A DNA stretch of 64,000 nucleotides from Luidia sarsii (GCA_949987565.1 OX465118.1:2570538-2634537); one strand, 5' to 3'; positions 20,810-31,215 are shown, numbered from the stretch's first letter. A program made the numbers and translations. Notes: generated by a model not told the origin, from the sequence alone.

Positions 20810-21075
20810 ATTGAAAAAGCTGCATCAACTTGTGTGATCCCCGAGCTGCCGTAGCCAGGTTTACAATGAGTTGGTTGTTTACATCTGAATGAAAGCGGGG
20901 ATGTGATCCCTGGAGATATACGGCAGTTAATGGTTGAATGCTTCTGGCTAGCACCCCACCCCGGAGAAGACTAGTTGACTATTTAGGGAGGCCACCATCT
21001 AAAGGCTGGATAGCTCAGATGAGAATAGACAATAGAGGTCTTCGGTTCAAGTCCTGATCAAGACTTCTTTTAAGT
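20810..21075 (+). repeat. tRNA-like composite repeat R3, copy 1
   Basis: The 5' part (GCCAGGTTTACAA, GTTTACATCTGAATGAAA, TTAATGGTTGAAT, AGACTAGTTGACTATTT, CCACCATCTAA) matches the reverse complement of 25015-25205. The 3' part is tRNA-like, with box A ATAGCTCAGATG (21010-21021) and box B GGTTCAAGTCC (21044-21054). The D-arm to T-arm spacing is too short for a working tRNA, so this is a SINE-type repeat rather than a gene. Confidence 0.75.
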
Positions 21076-21079
21076 TTTC

Positions 21080-22091
21080 TTTACCATTTTTCTAAATAAA
21101 ATTAAGTAACAGTTCAATACACTATGTATTACACAGCATCTTGATGAAATAAGCCAAGCGAGACAGTGAATAAATGTCACATAAATTAGCCTACACATTA
21201 TTTATAACTACTGGTATTTGGTGTTTTTGGTCATCATATCTGGTTGTGTGGAAGTGGCTACTCTAGTACATGAGACTAGATCAGTTTTTAGATGAGATGA
21301 GGTTTGCATGTGTTAATCTGTCATAATGCCAATGCAATTTCCTTTCAGTTTAGTTCAGAACTTTGGAGGTCATTTTGTGGCCTGATAGGCAAGTTGTCAT
21401 TAAAGTGACCATTGAAATTGGTTCAGAGTGCAAGGATTATTACAATGTTATCTTTCCATATCATTTGGTGAATTCAATTCAAATTGGTCTCTAGAAATAT
21501 AGCCTGCACAGAAATTGCTATTACCTGTATTAGGTTTTTAATGAGAACTGGAAAAGCAATGGCCTTTAATTTATTAAAACCTGGAAGTTTATGGCCCCTG
21601 ATTGGCCCTGAAGTGTTTTCCAATGTGAAAAACCGAAGTACATGTATATGTAGTAAGCACGGGCCAACTGTATTCACCATGGTCCAATATCATGGCTCTG
21701 CTTAGCACAGAATTCTGTGCTTACAGGATATTTCATGGATCCTATAAGCAAGGATTTGACATTTAAAGAGCTAAGGCAGAGTTTCTATGCTTAACAGCGG
21801 ATTTTGCATTCGCAACACCATTGAAAAATGGCTATCATTACCGGTAATTTTGTCAAGCTTTACCTCCTTTACTGCAGGTTTGCATTGCTCTTCAATATTT
21901 TGTGATTGTCACATTTGCCATTGACAAATTGACCAATCACAACGAGCAATTTTAAGGTCCGACAAATTGCCGCCATTGTCCAACATAACTTTTAAAATTG
22001 TGTATTCTTTACTACACACTTTTCGCTGTGTTTACTTTTGTTTCGTATGTACCAGGCAATTCCTTTGCAAACCCGAGTTTTATCCCTAACC
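21080..22091. other. Non-coding spacer upstream of the THAP-like ORF
   Basis: No repeat recognised. GCCGCCATTGTCC near 21970 resembles a YY1-type promoter motif. Confidence 0.35.
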
Positions 22092-22217
22092 ATGGTCAAG
22101 CAGTGTTTATATTTTCATTGTAATTCTGACTCTCGATACCCTGGCAAGAGAGGAAATGTACATTTTTGGCCTTTTCCAAAACCAAAGTCCAACGAAGAGA
22201 AGTGTGGGCGATCGTGA
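22092..22217 (+). CDS. THAP-domain N-terminal fragment (41 codons)
   Basis: The short frame begins MVKQCLYFHCNSDSRYPG, continues to NVHFWPFPKPK and ends EKCGRS before TGA. The C-x4-C spacing, NSDSRY and the FPFPKP motif match the start of THAP zinc-finger domains (C2CH), as in P-element-like transposases and sea-urchin-type THAP proteins. The remaining domain (usually a Trp, then Cys and His) is absent downstream in frame. It may be a first exon, the start of a decayed P-type transposon, or chance. Upstream CACAA and GCCGCCAT sequences do not settle this. Confidence 0.45.
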   Translation: MVKQCLYFHCNSDSRYPGKRGNVHFWPFPKPKSNEEKCGRS

Positions 22218-22564
22218 CACATTGTGTGCATATGCGCGGTTGCTTGGCCATTGCTATGGTGGGTGTGGCCTACTGGATCAGTGTATTCCCCTCATTAGCA
22301 CACTGAACTTTTTCCCCCAGACTATCCTAGGCAGGGAAGCAATTCTTGCATGCACATGGTGAATCATTGTTTGCTTTCTAAATACAGAAGCAAGAAATAA
22401 TATGGGCTTGTGAAATATGTTAACGTGTAGTGCGGAATTTGTCCTTCCGTTAATGCAGATTCTACACTTATGGTAAGCAGAGCCATGAAATAAGCCCCTG
22501 CATCATTAGAGAAGTCCTCAGGACTATTGGGGATAAGTCCCAAATAGTGATCTCTAACACTGCA

Positions 22565-22922
22565 TTACACTTGATCCCGGAGGAGGATCAGATCCCGCAA
22601 GGAGGATCAGATCCGGATCAAAACCGTGTGTAAACGCAACGCAGGATCAGATCCTGATCCCGGCATGGATCAGACCCGGTTCAGATCCCGCAATTTGCAA
22701 GTGTAAACGCAACATGGAAATCGGATCCGGATCAGATCCCGGAAGCTGACGTAACCACACACTGACAACAAGAGTACATCAGTACAGTATGCATAGTCCA
22801 GCTTCGTGCGTATTGGCTGCCATTGTGCTCCAGTGCGCATGATCAGTGAACTATGCACATAACCTTTGCCCTGAGGTTGCAGGGCTTCATCGATGCCACA
22901 CGGGATCAGGATCAAGTGTAAA
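22565..22922. mobile_element. GATC-rich inverted-repeat element
   Basis: Ends TTACACTTGATCC (22565) and GGATCAAGTGTAAA (about 22909-22922) are inverted. The interior holds many GGATCAGATCC-type words and repeated GTGTAAACGC (about 22629, 22699, 22916). No coding capacity. Non-autonomous DNA element inferred. Confidence 0.55.
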
Positions 22923-23056
22923 CGCGGCAGGGATCTGATCCCACTCGCTGATCCTTTATGATCTGGCACACAATAAAAAGACCACTCTTACAAATAACTA
23001 CATTTACTAACAAGCACCGGGATGGTAGTGCACTTAGCCTACTGGGTAAGTGGGTA

Positions 23057-23236
23057 TCAAGTCGCAATTTCAAAAACACTGTGCGTCAAAATAAAGGCAA
23101 AGAGATAGACAGCTAAATCTGAGGCACATCCGCTGACTATCGCTAGCGTGACTTGAATCTTCTTGATGGATGCCTGTGGTATATTGCTCATCATTGCTGC
23201 AAATCGCAGGACTTTAATCATCATCCCATCTGATGT
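23057..23236 (-). CDS. CAMLG: CAMLG coding exon 3
   Basis: Acceptor TTCTTGAATCCTGCAG precedes 23236. 59 codons (TSDGMMIKVLRFAAMMSNIP onward) end at TGA 23059-23057. The last hydrophobic segment and SDLAVYLFAFILTH match the C-terminus of CAML proteins. Confidence 0.85.
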   Translation of the reverse strand, partial: TSDGMMIKVLRFAAMMSNIPQASIKKIQVTLAIVSGCASDLAVYLFAFILTHSVFEIAT

Positions 23237-26200
23237 CTGCAGGATTCAAGAAAACAAAATCACAAACTATTAGAAATTATAATTTACCTGTAGTGGAACG
23301 TCTCTATAAGAACGAACGCCATGATACCAAACATTCAGCTATAACGAACATGCCCTTTGGCTCCTGATTTTGTGTACAAAATATTTGCATTACACAATTA
23401 CATACTGTACACATGCATTCATTCGTCACAAATACAATACAATGTACCCCAGCGCGCAATCACTGAAATAAATTTAACTAAATTTACCTAGATTAATATA
23501 TTATTATGTTACCCTTACACAACTTTACATAAATCATTGTTCATGTGCAGGTACACTGTATATACACTGTACCTCATAAGCTTAGCTCAAAGGAATAAAA
23601 TCAATAACAAGTTGACGAAAATGTAGGCTACAACAAACACCCCTTTCAGCACCATAGAGTTAAATGAATGGCTAAGTTGGCGCCAGACCAAACTAATAAT
23701 TGTCAAAAGAGGGCACCGCGATGTACTGTATTGGAAAAGCAAAATATACTGGTATATGAAATGTACTTGTTTAATAACCCTAACATTCCCCAACTTCACA
23801 AGATCCAACACCAGGTTTTGTTGGAATTTGTTGGATAAGGTACCCCAAGGATAGCATACTGCTGCTGAATTTTGTTGGAGTTTGTTGGATTAGGTACCAA
23901 TGGCCCAGGGAGATACTGTTGGAGTTTGTTGGATTAGGTACCACTACCACACACTCCAACACCTGACCAGAAAATGACCAAAAGCTTGTGGGTAAAGTAA
24001 ACTCAACCACGATACCAGAACATGCCATAGCAGACACATTGTGGCATTTTGTTGGGTTGGGAACAAACCCCCTGTAGTCATGCAACAATGCATATTGCAC
24101 ATCTGTACCCAACCTAACAAAATCCAACATGTGCAGACTGTTGGATTTTGCTGGGTTAGGTATGCTTCCCAGTGAAAAAGCCTAGGGGGTTAAGGTGTAC
24201 TTATTTCATAAGCTTTTTCAAACATGGTTTTGAGAGACACTGACCTGTTTTGAGGAGTTGAAGCAAACAAAAACAACTTGCAGAGCAATGAATGGAACGA
24301 TGATGGACTGCAAGAGAAGGGAAAAAGGGTTGAAAAATATGTAAGATATAACCTGAATCCTGCAAAATCCTGCAATCCTACCTTGTTCAAAGCTCCATGT
24401 GACCTAAATCCTGCAAAATCATTCAGTACTAGCTGCTGTGCACCATTGCCTGAATCCTGCAAAATCCTGCACTGAGCTTATGGCGTTTTAGTTCACATAT
24501 TAGAGCTTACCTTTATTGTCTGGTTCCTTTTGAACTTCACTGACACATGTAATTATATACCAAAAAAACCAATGACTAACTGAAAACTTACCTTTCAAGA
24601 AATGAATTTTCCCAAGACTGGCCTTCCTGAGTTTGCAACACATTGTATGCAAAGTGCTCTGAAGTATGCAGGGTTTATGTAGGGTTTATGTAATTAGATC
24701 CCAGACCCCCTGCCTCTGACCCTGGCCAGTGACCCTCTGGCCACTTAACCATACGTGTACATTGCTTACAGCCTTGTATCCTGCAACTAGTAGCCTGTAT
24801 CCTGCATTTTCCTACAGTGACATAAATCCCTAATGCCCTCAATCCTGCAGAATCCTGCAATGTGTCAACTCTCATGTGCCCTGAATCCTGCAGAATCCTG
24901 CAAAAGGCAAATAGGATTCTGCAGGATTTGGGAAGGTTAGGGTTTTAACTAGACTAGGATTTCAACCCAAGACCTCTGGTTTTGTGTACCGGCGCTCTTC
25001 CCATCTGCGCTTATCCAGCCCTTAGATGGTGGACTCCTAAAATAGTCAACTAGTCTTTGCCAGGGTGGGGGCACCAGTCAGAAGCAATTCAACCATTAAC
25101 TCCAGGCAGTCCAGGGATCACACTGGTTTCATTCAGATGCAAACAACCAGTGGTTGTAAACCTGGCATGTCCCACAGCCCATGGTAGTCAGACAATGTCT
25201 TCACCGCAATCTGTATGCTCAGTTGGGGCCAACCACCTCAAAGATTTGACCACCAGGAGATTGGTGCAATAGATGTGATGTTTTTTGCCCTTTTCTCTTT
25301 TCTCAGATTATCGTTGTTTTGGGGGTATGTTTAATAGTGGTAATCTTTTGACCTTTACCAGGCCTTTCAATACAAGGCTTGCAAAGCAAATCACCTGTCT
25401 GTGTATGCCAGTCAACCAATCAGCAGCAAGCATCACACGCATCAGAATGGCAACCACTGCCACGCATAGCTCCCTCGTTGTCAAGACTGGGCCAGCTACG
25501 GTCGGCACGGACGTGCCTGTTGCGGCTGGACGACTGGCCTCTACCGCTTGGCTGGATGACGATGCGGCAAACGACGAAGCAGTGTGATTGGCTGCTGGAA
25601 CGGAACGCACTTTATACTCGGCTGAACTCGTCGACGTCAGCCCACTTGAATCACGCAAATGCACGGGAATAGTCATGTTTTGGGGGATGGCATCATCTTT
25701 AGCATAATCACAATCCTCAGGGACTTGTGAGAGGGATATGTTCCTATTCTCTGCTTCCTCGTACTTTCCCGAGGCTGTCTTGGTATTTCTAAGCTCCTCC
25801 GGATGAGTCTGGCCAGCATTGGTCAGACCGTCCTCACTCTCCTTGCAAGGAGGAGCTTGGCCCGTGTGTTCTTTGTTGGAATGAGCTGGTGGATCATCTG
25901 CCTTGGTGCCCCCTTCAGCCTCCAGCGGAGAGGGGTTTGGCTCCTGCGAGTCTTCAGCGGGCAGGGCGGCGACAGTCCTTTCTCCTTCCTGCGCATCTTC
26001 CGACTGCTTTGGACTCGCTGCGGTGTGTGGCTGACCAGATAACTCAGCAGATGTGTCTGTGGTGTCACAGCCTTCTGAGGCTGCACTGTCTGTAAAGAAA
26101 ACCACTTGTTCAGTAAGAGTCATCAGAAAACCCTGTAAGAAGAATGGTTTGGATCCCTTACATTGGTCAGACTTTCTGATGAATAACTTCAATACAACTG

Positions 26201-28402
26201 AAACGATTTAGAGTCTGAAAATTGACATGAGTTCACAAAACGATGTCATTCACACATTCGGCCCTGTGCAATTGACATTTCATTTCCATTTGGGCAAGAT
26301 TTTTCCATCCCGGCACCTCATTAGACATTAATATTCACGAATCATGGGGCGCCATTGACATTGTCTTTCATTCAGTTTTGTGACGTTCATAGAAGTGAGG
26401 GTTTAAAATTAAAATCTGTCCTTGATTTGAATGAAGCTTTTTAAGGCCAAGTAAAAAAACTTTTTGAAAAAAGAAGGATGGAGGGACCTTTCTTTTTTGC
26501 CTAAGTTTCCGAAACAAGTTTTTTGCCTAAAGACAGGTAGTCTAATTTGCAGTCGTTTTTAAGTACGGTACGATATGTAGGCTGTGCATGTGTGAGGTTC
26601 AACGGCTCGAAACACGTCTTTTTTACTTTTTTTGGATGAGGCAGCAAAAATACCGATGCGGGCGGGGAGCGCCCAAAAAATGTTTGTGCTCAAACGATTT
26701 ACGGGGTGGGGGGCAAGGGGGAGGGGAGGGGCTATACCAGTTGAAGTTAAAGCTAGGGATAGGCTTTCTGCAATCTGCACAGCGATTACAACGTACGTGA
26801 ACAATCCAAGTGACCTGAGACTCAATTCTTCATACCTTGTTTGTGCACAAACATATGCCATGGACCCATAGCAGCATTTATGTGGTACGGAAAAAACTAT
26901 TGCGGGCGGCGGGGGATGAGAAAGTAATTTGTTTTTTTACTTCCCTGGGCCTAATGTCAAGAACTTGATTGATGAAAACTCCCTAGATTACAAACGGCTA
27001 TAATTAAATGATTGTACTACAAGTACTACTACAACTTACTAGTTGTTGTACTAGTAAAGTACTACTACTTAGTACTAGTACTACCGTAGTACTAGTAGTA
27101 CTAGTAGTTGTAGTACTACTAGTACTAGTACTACTACTAGTAGTATTACTAGTACTAGTACTAGTATCCTCCAATAACCGGTTTTCGACGATATAAGGAC
27201 TTTTCTTCAAACTGAACAATGTGGACGAAAGTATCACACTAAAAGAGGTCTCAGTCACTTTCTCCACACCACAGACTATTAGAATAATCATAGAGAAGGT
27301 TGATCAAGCCTGTCACTTCCGTAAGATTACCCGGTTTTGTTGACGTCCGCGGCGCACCGCGCAGTAAGCACCGTGACCTATTTTCGTCGGTGGTGTTTAG
27401 TAAGGTGTCCCAGTACAGCCAAACGCAAAATAAATTCTTAAAATAACTCAAAATGCTGTGTGGCACTGTAAAATTCTTCCCTGTATGTTTTTTTGTGTTC
27501 GTCTTTTTTTTTTTTTTTCGACACTGCTTCTAACACTTTCCTCAAATCATTCATAATTTATGCTTACAACGTATTGGTCTGGTTGATGTTTTCTTCTGTG
27601 ACGTTTAAAAAAACTCCACAATCCTCTTTCTCACTGCTTCTTCAGTTATGACCTTTCACAATGTCACTCCAGAGACACATTTCCTCCTTCTTGGTACATT
27701 CTCTAGCTGCCCTTATATTTTTTTCATTTTTTTATAAAAGCCTATTGGGCCATGTTACTTTTTGTCTTTAAATAATAATAACAAATATATAAAAACAAAA
27801 TTATATAAGCGAGACGCCCTATAGGAGCCTCCAAACTTTTTACCCAGAACGGACTGCCTCAAGTTGCGTGATATTTTGTTTTTCTACGGATGTTGGGGTT
27901 TATTATGGTACACTCAGATTTTGTTTAGGACCAACAATAAAGAAAACTGGAGCTTCGAAGCAACTGCCAATTTTGTACCTAGGTAGGAAAATAGACTCAA
28001 AAAGAGCAACTTTTTGAATCACACGAGTTTGGCCTATCGGAAGAGCCTTAACTTTCCACATTTTCGGTGACGGACAAGAGCAGGAAACCAACTGTAAGAT
28101 ACGAAGTCTGAGATCGTTATACGGAGTTGTTTTCATCGTGCGATGTGAGTTAGAAGGCTAAGCGTCGACAACGTGTACCGTCGAAAACGGGGGTTCCCAC
28201 GATAGCACTGAGATGGTATAAATAATAATTCAATATAATCATGTCGTCGATTTCAGGTACATGAATTCGCCACACCCGCATGATAAAATCACCTCTCACC
28301 TCTCAATTCGTCATTCAGTTGCTTAATTTTCTTGAGACGTTCCTCAGAACTTAGCAAAAGTTTCCGCCTTCTTGCCTCTCGTCTGGTACTAGCATCCGCC
28401 AT
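23057..28402 (-). CDS. CAMLG: CAML / Get2 ortholog, subunit of the tail-anchored-protein ER insertase (three exons)
   Basis: Join of 28402-28300, 26089-25359 and 23236-23057, giving 337 residues (vertebrate CAMLG is about 296). With WRB/Get1, CAML forms the ER receptor that takes tail-anchored proteins from TRC40/Get3. Residues 7-26 hold the cytosolic basic motif RREARRRKLLLSSEERLKKI, the Get3-binding signature. Residues 36-239 are an acidic, Ser/Pro-rich linker. Hydrophobic segments lie at about 243-259 (CVAVVAILMRVMLAA), 264-278 (VICFASLVLKGL) and 307-330 (VTLAIVSGCASDLAVYLFAF). The last exon aligns by eye with the C-terminal membrane segments of human CAMLG (VL..AA...IP ... DL.VY.F.FI..H). 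All donor/acceptor phases agree (1 then 0). No break seen. Confidence 0.85.
23771..24193. mobile_element. TTAA-flanked miniature element with TTGTTGGAT motif cluster, upstream of CAMLG exon 3
   Basis: TTAA at 23771-23774 and 24190-24193. Inner ends are C/G-rich (TAACCCTAAC on the left, CCTAGGGGG on the right). About eight copies of TTTGTTGGATTAGGTACC-like words occur in both orientations, near 23815-23840, 23870-23900, 23920-23945, 24045-24060 and 24110-24165. No coding capacity. Non-autonomous piggyBac-type origin is inferred from the TTAA and CCCTAAC-like ends. It lies in CAMLG intron 2. Confidence 0.6.
24350..24937. repeat. Cluster of CCTGAATCCTGCA motifs, possible TTAA-type miniature element
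   Basis: Pairs of AATCCTGCAAAATCCTGCA-like words lie at 24354-24380, 24410-24425, 24450-24475, 24773-24810 and 24840-24902. An inverted copy (GGATTCTGCAGGATTTGGG) ends in GGTTAGGGTTTTAA near 24937. The design (many copies of a private short word, TTAGGG-like end) parallels 101-4261 and 23771-24193. The left boundary is not defined. Confidence 0.5.
24945..25205 (-). repeat. tRNA-like composite repeat R3, copy 2
   Basis: Reverse orientation relative to 20810-21075. Minus-strand box A GGATAAGCGCAGATGGG (25000-25016) and box B GGGTTGAAATCC (24957-24968) lie behind the shared head (AGACTAGTTGACTATTTTAGG, CCACCATCTAAGGGCTGG). It lies in CAMLG intron 2. Confidence 0.75.
25359..26089 (-). CDS. CAMLG: CAMLG coding exon 2
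   Basis: Acceptor TTTCTTTACAG before 26089 completes the split Asp codon. 243 further codons follow, then donor CTG|GTAAAG. Encodes the acidic linker and the first two hydrophobic segments. An alternative donor CAG|GTGATT upstream, in the same phase, would shorten the second hydrophobic segment and is less likely. Confidence 0.82.
26640..26910 (+). repeat. Repeat R4, copy 1 (CAMLG intron 1)
   Basis: Matches 33629-33822 in reverse orientation: ACGGGGTGGGGGCAAGGGGG, GTTGAAGTTAAAGCTAGGGA, TTGTTTGTGCACAAACATATG and ATGTGGTACGGAAAAAA. Contains an extra insert of about 60 bp near 26768-26830. Confidence 0.75.
27005..27166. repeat. AGTACT/TAGTAC palindromic microsatellite
   Basis: Dense mixture of AGTACT, ACTAGT and GTACTAC words that is nearly self-complementary throughout and can fold back on itself. 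It lies immediately upstream of repeat R2 copy 2, inside CAMLG intron 1. Confidence 0.85.
27165..28198. mobile_element. Inverted-repeat-ended repeat R2, copy 2 (CAMLG intron 1)
   Basis: Left end CCGGTTTTCGACGATA (27178) and right end, the complement of CCCGTTTTCGACGGTA (about 28174-28192), are inverted repeats in TATC...GATA context. It is colinear with 13896-14832. This copy retains better-matched ends. It is non-coding and stops about 100 bp short of CAMLG exon 1. Confidence 0.78.
28300..28402 (-). CDS. CAMLG: CAMLG coding exon 1
   Basis: ATG at 28402 in strong context (AAAATGG). 34 codons plus one base, then donor G|GTGAGAGG. Encodes the Arg-rich Get3-binding motif. Confidence 0.85.
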
Positions 28403-28404
28403 TT
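28392..28404 (-). promoter_or_regulatory. YY1-type motif overlapping the CAMLG start codon
   Basis: On the minus strand AAAATGGCGGATG contains the AANATGGCG core of YY1 sites found at many animal housekeeping start regions. It includes the ATG itself. Confidence 0.45.
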
Positions 28405-28432
28405 TGATGATAGATGAGGCTGCCAACCAAGA

Positions 28433-28920
28433 GAGGGCGCTATACAGCCTGATCATTGGGGTGCAGAACACTAATTCGAGCTCCCATTGAACACTGTACA
28501 AAAACACTCGCTTTCAAAGCCAATTTTCCCATGCCCAAAAGTCTCTCAGTTCTTGTAGCTATTTTTGAAATTGTAGTTTGTAATTGTAAATTGTAATTGT
28601 AAATTTTAGTGCCCTTAGCCGATTAGATTTGCTGCTAATTACCCCCAGAAAAAAACACCCCCAAAAATGTGTACACGTCCAAGCCGAATTTCTGCAAGAA
28701 TTTTGGGATGGACCCTTCCACTTCTACAGCCAAATAGGGCCACATTTAGAGCCAGATATGGTCTAAATTAAGTCTTAAGTTTCACTTATTCTACAATTTA
28801 TCAGTTAATTAGCCTCCAAAGACCCCTTATTAAAAAACAAGTATGATAATCAGCTCGGCGGAGCCATCTTGGATGGATTTTGTGTGCTATACCCATAGAG
28901 ATAGCGCAGTACAAAAGCCC
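28433..28920 (+). repeat. Repeat R1, copy 2, abutting the CAMLG start
   Basis: Begins GAGGGCGCTATACAG about 30 bp upstream (on the minus strand) of the CAMLG ATG and runs colinear with 6485-7125 and 47600-48075. It has no Penelope insertion at ACTGTACAAAAAC, so it preserves the empty target site. It must overlap the CAMLG promoter or 5' UTR. Confidence 0.82.
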
Positions 28921-28924
28921 CTCA

Positions 28925-31040
28925 CTCGAGGCGAAAAAATCCACATCCCAAAGTTTCTCAGGTCTTGTAACTATACTCCAAATTATAGAATGGACATTCA
29001 TCTCTCATGTCCTTTTGATTTTTGTGTGCTATTTGGAGTCATATCTAAATCATTCAGATATGCAGTATCTCTTAAAGCATTCAGAACATTCTTTAATTAT
29101 CTTATAGAGATAATGTTTAAATCTTCTAGAGATAGGCCTACATTTTCTTCATTCAAAGAAAAGATATTTTCCAAAATGATGAAACATATTTTAAAATACA
29201 TTAATAGAAAAGATCGTCGCATATGTAATACATTTAGGTAAAGCAGCTCTCCGTAACTGTGGGTGGACTGGAGGAGGGGCGTGACTGCCAGGTTTAATGA
29301 GGCCGCGATGTCAAGCTGAATAATGTACTGAACGGCCTGCACACTACATCCAAACTAACTTCCCAGTTTTTGTAATACGTTCTCGCTTACAGCGCCTGAT
29401 GTGCGATGAACACAACATCTTTAAATACGAGCGGAGAGACTGGTAGCCTAATCTGTGTGGATGCGTGACTCTAGGCTGCTGAAAATAGCTGCTTATGGAT
29501 TCCATGACTAGGGCAGCCCTGGTACACACCCAAGGTGATCGCATACCAGCCCTGTATATTATGCATTGTCCAATCAGAAGCCATCAAGCGGTGTTTGGAG
29601 TTTGGTAGCATTCTGTCAGAGATTGCTACTAGACCTCGCGCCCTCTAGAGGTCATGGTCGTTACCGCCAATCTCAGTTACCCCTGCTCCATTTGCACCGA
29701 GATGCTGCCGTGCAGTTTGACCGTAGGCAACGGACGTACTTGACCAATCTTCTGCCAATAATTTCCACCAATTCTGGGCCGTTCCTCGATAGGTTCAGCC
29801 ATGGGTTATAACTTTGAGGTCGCACAACTAAAATTGGTTCAGCCCTCTACTGCTAGGAATCAGAATGATTCATGCATTGCTTCGCTCAGTGAGGAACAGT
29901 CTCACTCAGCAGGAACCAAGTATGTATCGAGTTAAGGCACGAACGGCTGGACTCGATGAAAACGCAAAGGGAATCGAAACACCTCATTCCTTCCTGAGCT
30001 TGACACCGCTGATAACGCCATGCGTTATACATTCGGCGCTGATGGAATGTTATTTCCACCTAATGGGCTGAATTCTCTGTGTTTGTTTGTGTAGGGGTCG
30101 TACAGGCTAGTGTTTTATACGCCTCCTGCCTCAAGACTATTATAGCCGCCCTGCATGTTAACCACGACTATGCGACTATGCCACCAGTTTCTCTAACCTG
30201 TTTACTCCTATAAAAACTGAGGATGTTTGTACGTGTTACCATTTCTCTTGTACATGCACTCTAGCTGTATCAATGTGCACGACCTATATTTTTGTCCAAT
30301 GTTTTATTTCTCGAGCATCGAGGTTTATTAACGTACGATGTTCTCAGTTCCAGTAAGCAAAAGCTATCTTCAGTATTGCTATCCCACGTTCGTCCTGTCT
30401 ATTGTTACCTGGCCTTGACCTACGGACAGTGTCTTCGATCGTTTGGCGTGGATTTGAGTCGGAAGAGTGTCCGTCTGTCGTCTGGACAAGACCTGCTTGT
30501 TCTAGGCCTGCTGGCCTTTATACGATGTCACAGGTGCAGTATTTATACAGTGCATTATCATCCAATCCAGTGCTAGACTTACGGCTAGTTGCCAAGCGTG
30601 GAGGGTCAAGGGATGGGATAGCGATGATCATATTAGTATAAGCATGGAGCTCTTTTATAGCTCCATGGTATAAGAGGCCCACGATTACAAGCTTTGCTTC
30701 TCATGTGCATTACCGTATTATGAATCTCCTGCCGTTTCTGTCGTGTATTTTTGATCAAGCAAAAAATAGCAATTCTAGTCTTTCAGTATACCGCCCTCTT
30801 GACTTTCAGCGAGGCCAACGTTTGCCGCGTAATTTGAAATTGAAGAAAAAAGCCCAACAATTTCTTCCTATTATTAAATAACCCTTTCGGTATGTGAGTC
30901 GATGGACCATTTGCTAGATCTGATGCAATGCATGGAATTGACACAAAGGCGACTACATTACCAGAAACTGAATAAATCAGAACAGCAGACAAGCAAACCA
31001 ACTACCGACCGTGAACCCATTGAAAGCCAGCTTATGGTTT
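28925..31040. other. Spacer between CAMLG and DRGX, part 1
   Basis: A second partial match to R1 (TCTCAGGTCTTGTAACTATA ... TTCATCTCTCATGTCCTTTT) lies at 28935-29020. No coding exon was recognised in the remainder. Confidence 0.4.
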
Positions 31041-31044
31041 CTTT

Positions 31045-31215
31045 TTCTGAGTCCTCCTCTTCCTCTTCCTCATCCTCCTCTTCCTCTTCCTCCTTCTCTT
31101 CCTACCATTCCTCTTCCTCCTCCTCCTCTTCCATCTCCTCCTCGGCCCATTCTTCATCCTCCTCATAATCTTCATCTCCTTCGTCTTCGTCTTTTTCTTC
31201 TTCTTCTTCCCTATC
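31045..31215. repeat. Pyrimidine-rich TCC/TTC tract
   Basis: Imperfect CCTCTT repeats on the plus strand. ORFs across it are low-complexity artefacts. Confidence 0.85.

Noticed and set aside
21004..21064. Possible tRNA gene (also 24957-25016, 49002-49080, 49254-49320)
   Set aside because: Boxes A and B are present but acceptor stems do not pair and lengths are wrong; copies are embedded in an interspersed repeat.
23587..23811. Hydrophobic minus-strand ORF first considered as the CAMLG C-terminal exon
   Set aside because: The exon at 23236-23057 has a proper acceptor, the right phase and clear C-terminal CAML similarity; the hydrophobic frame has none of these.
24500..24660. Two GTAAG donors on the minus strand suggesting an extra CAMLG exon
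   Set aside because: The encoded peptides are not membrane segments, they lie inside a repeat cluster, and exons 2 and 3 already join in phase with a continuous CAML alignment.
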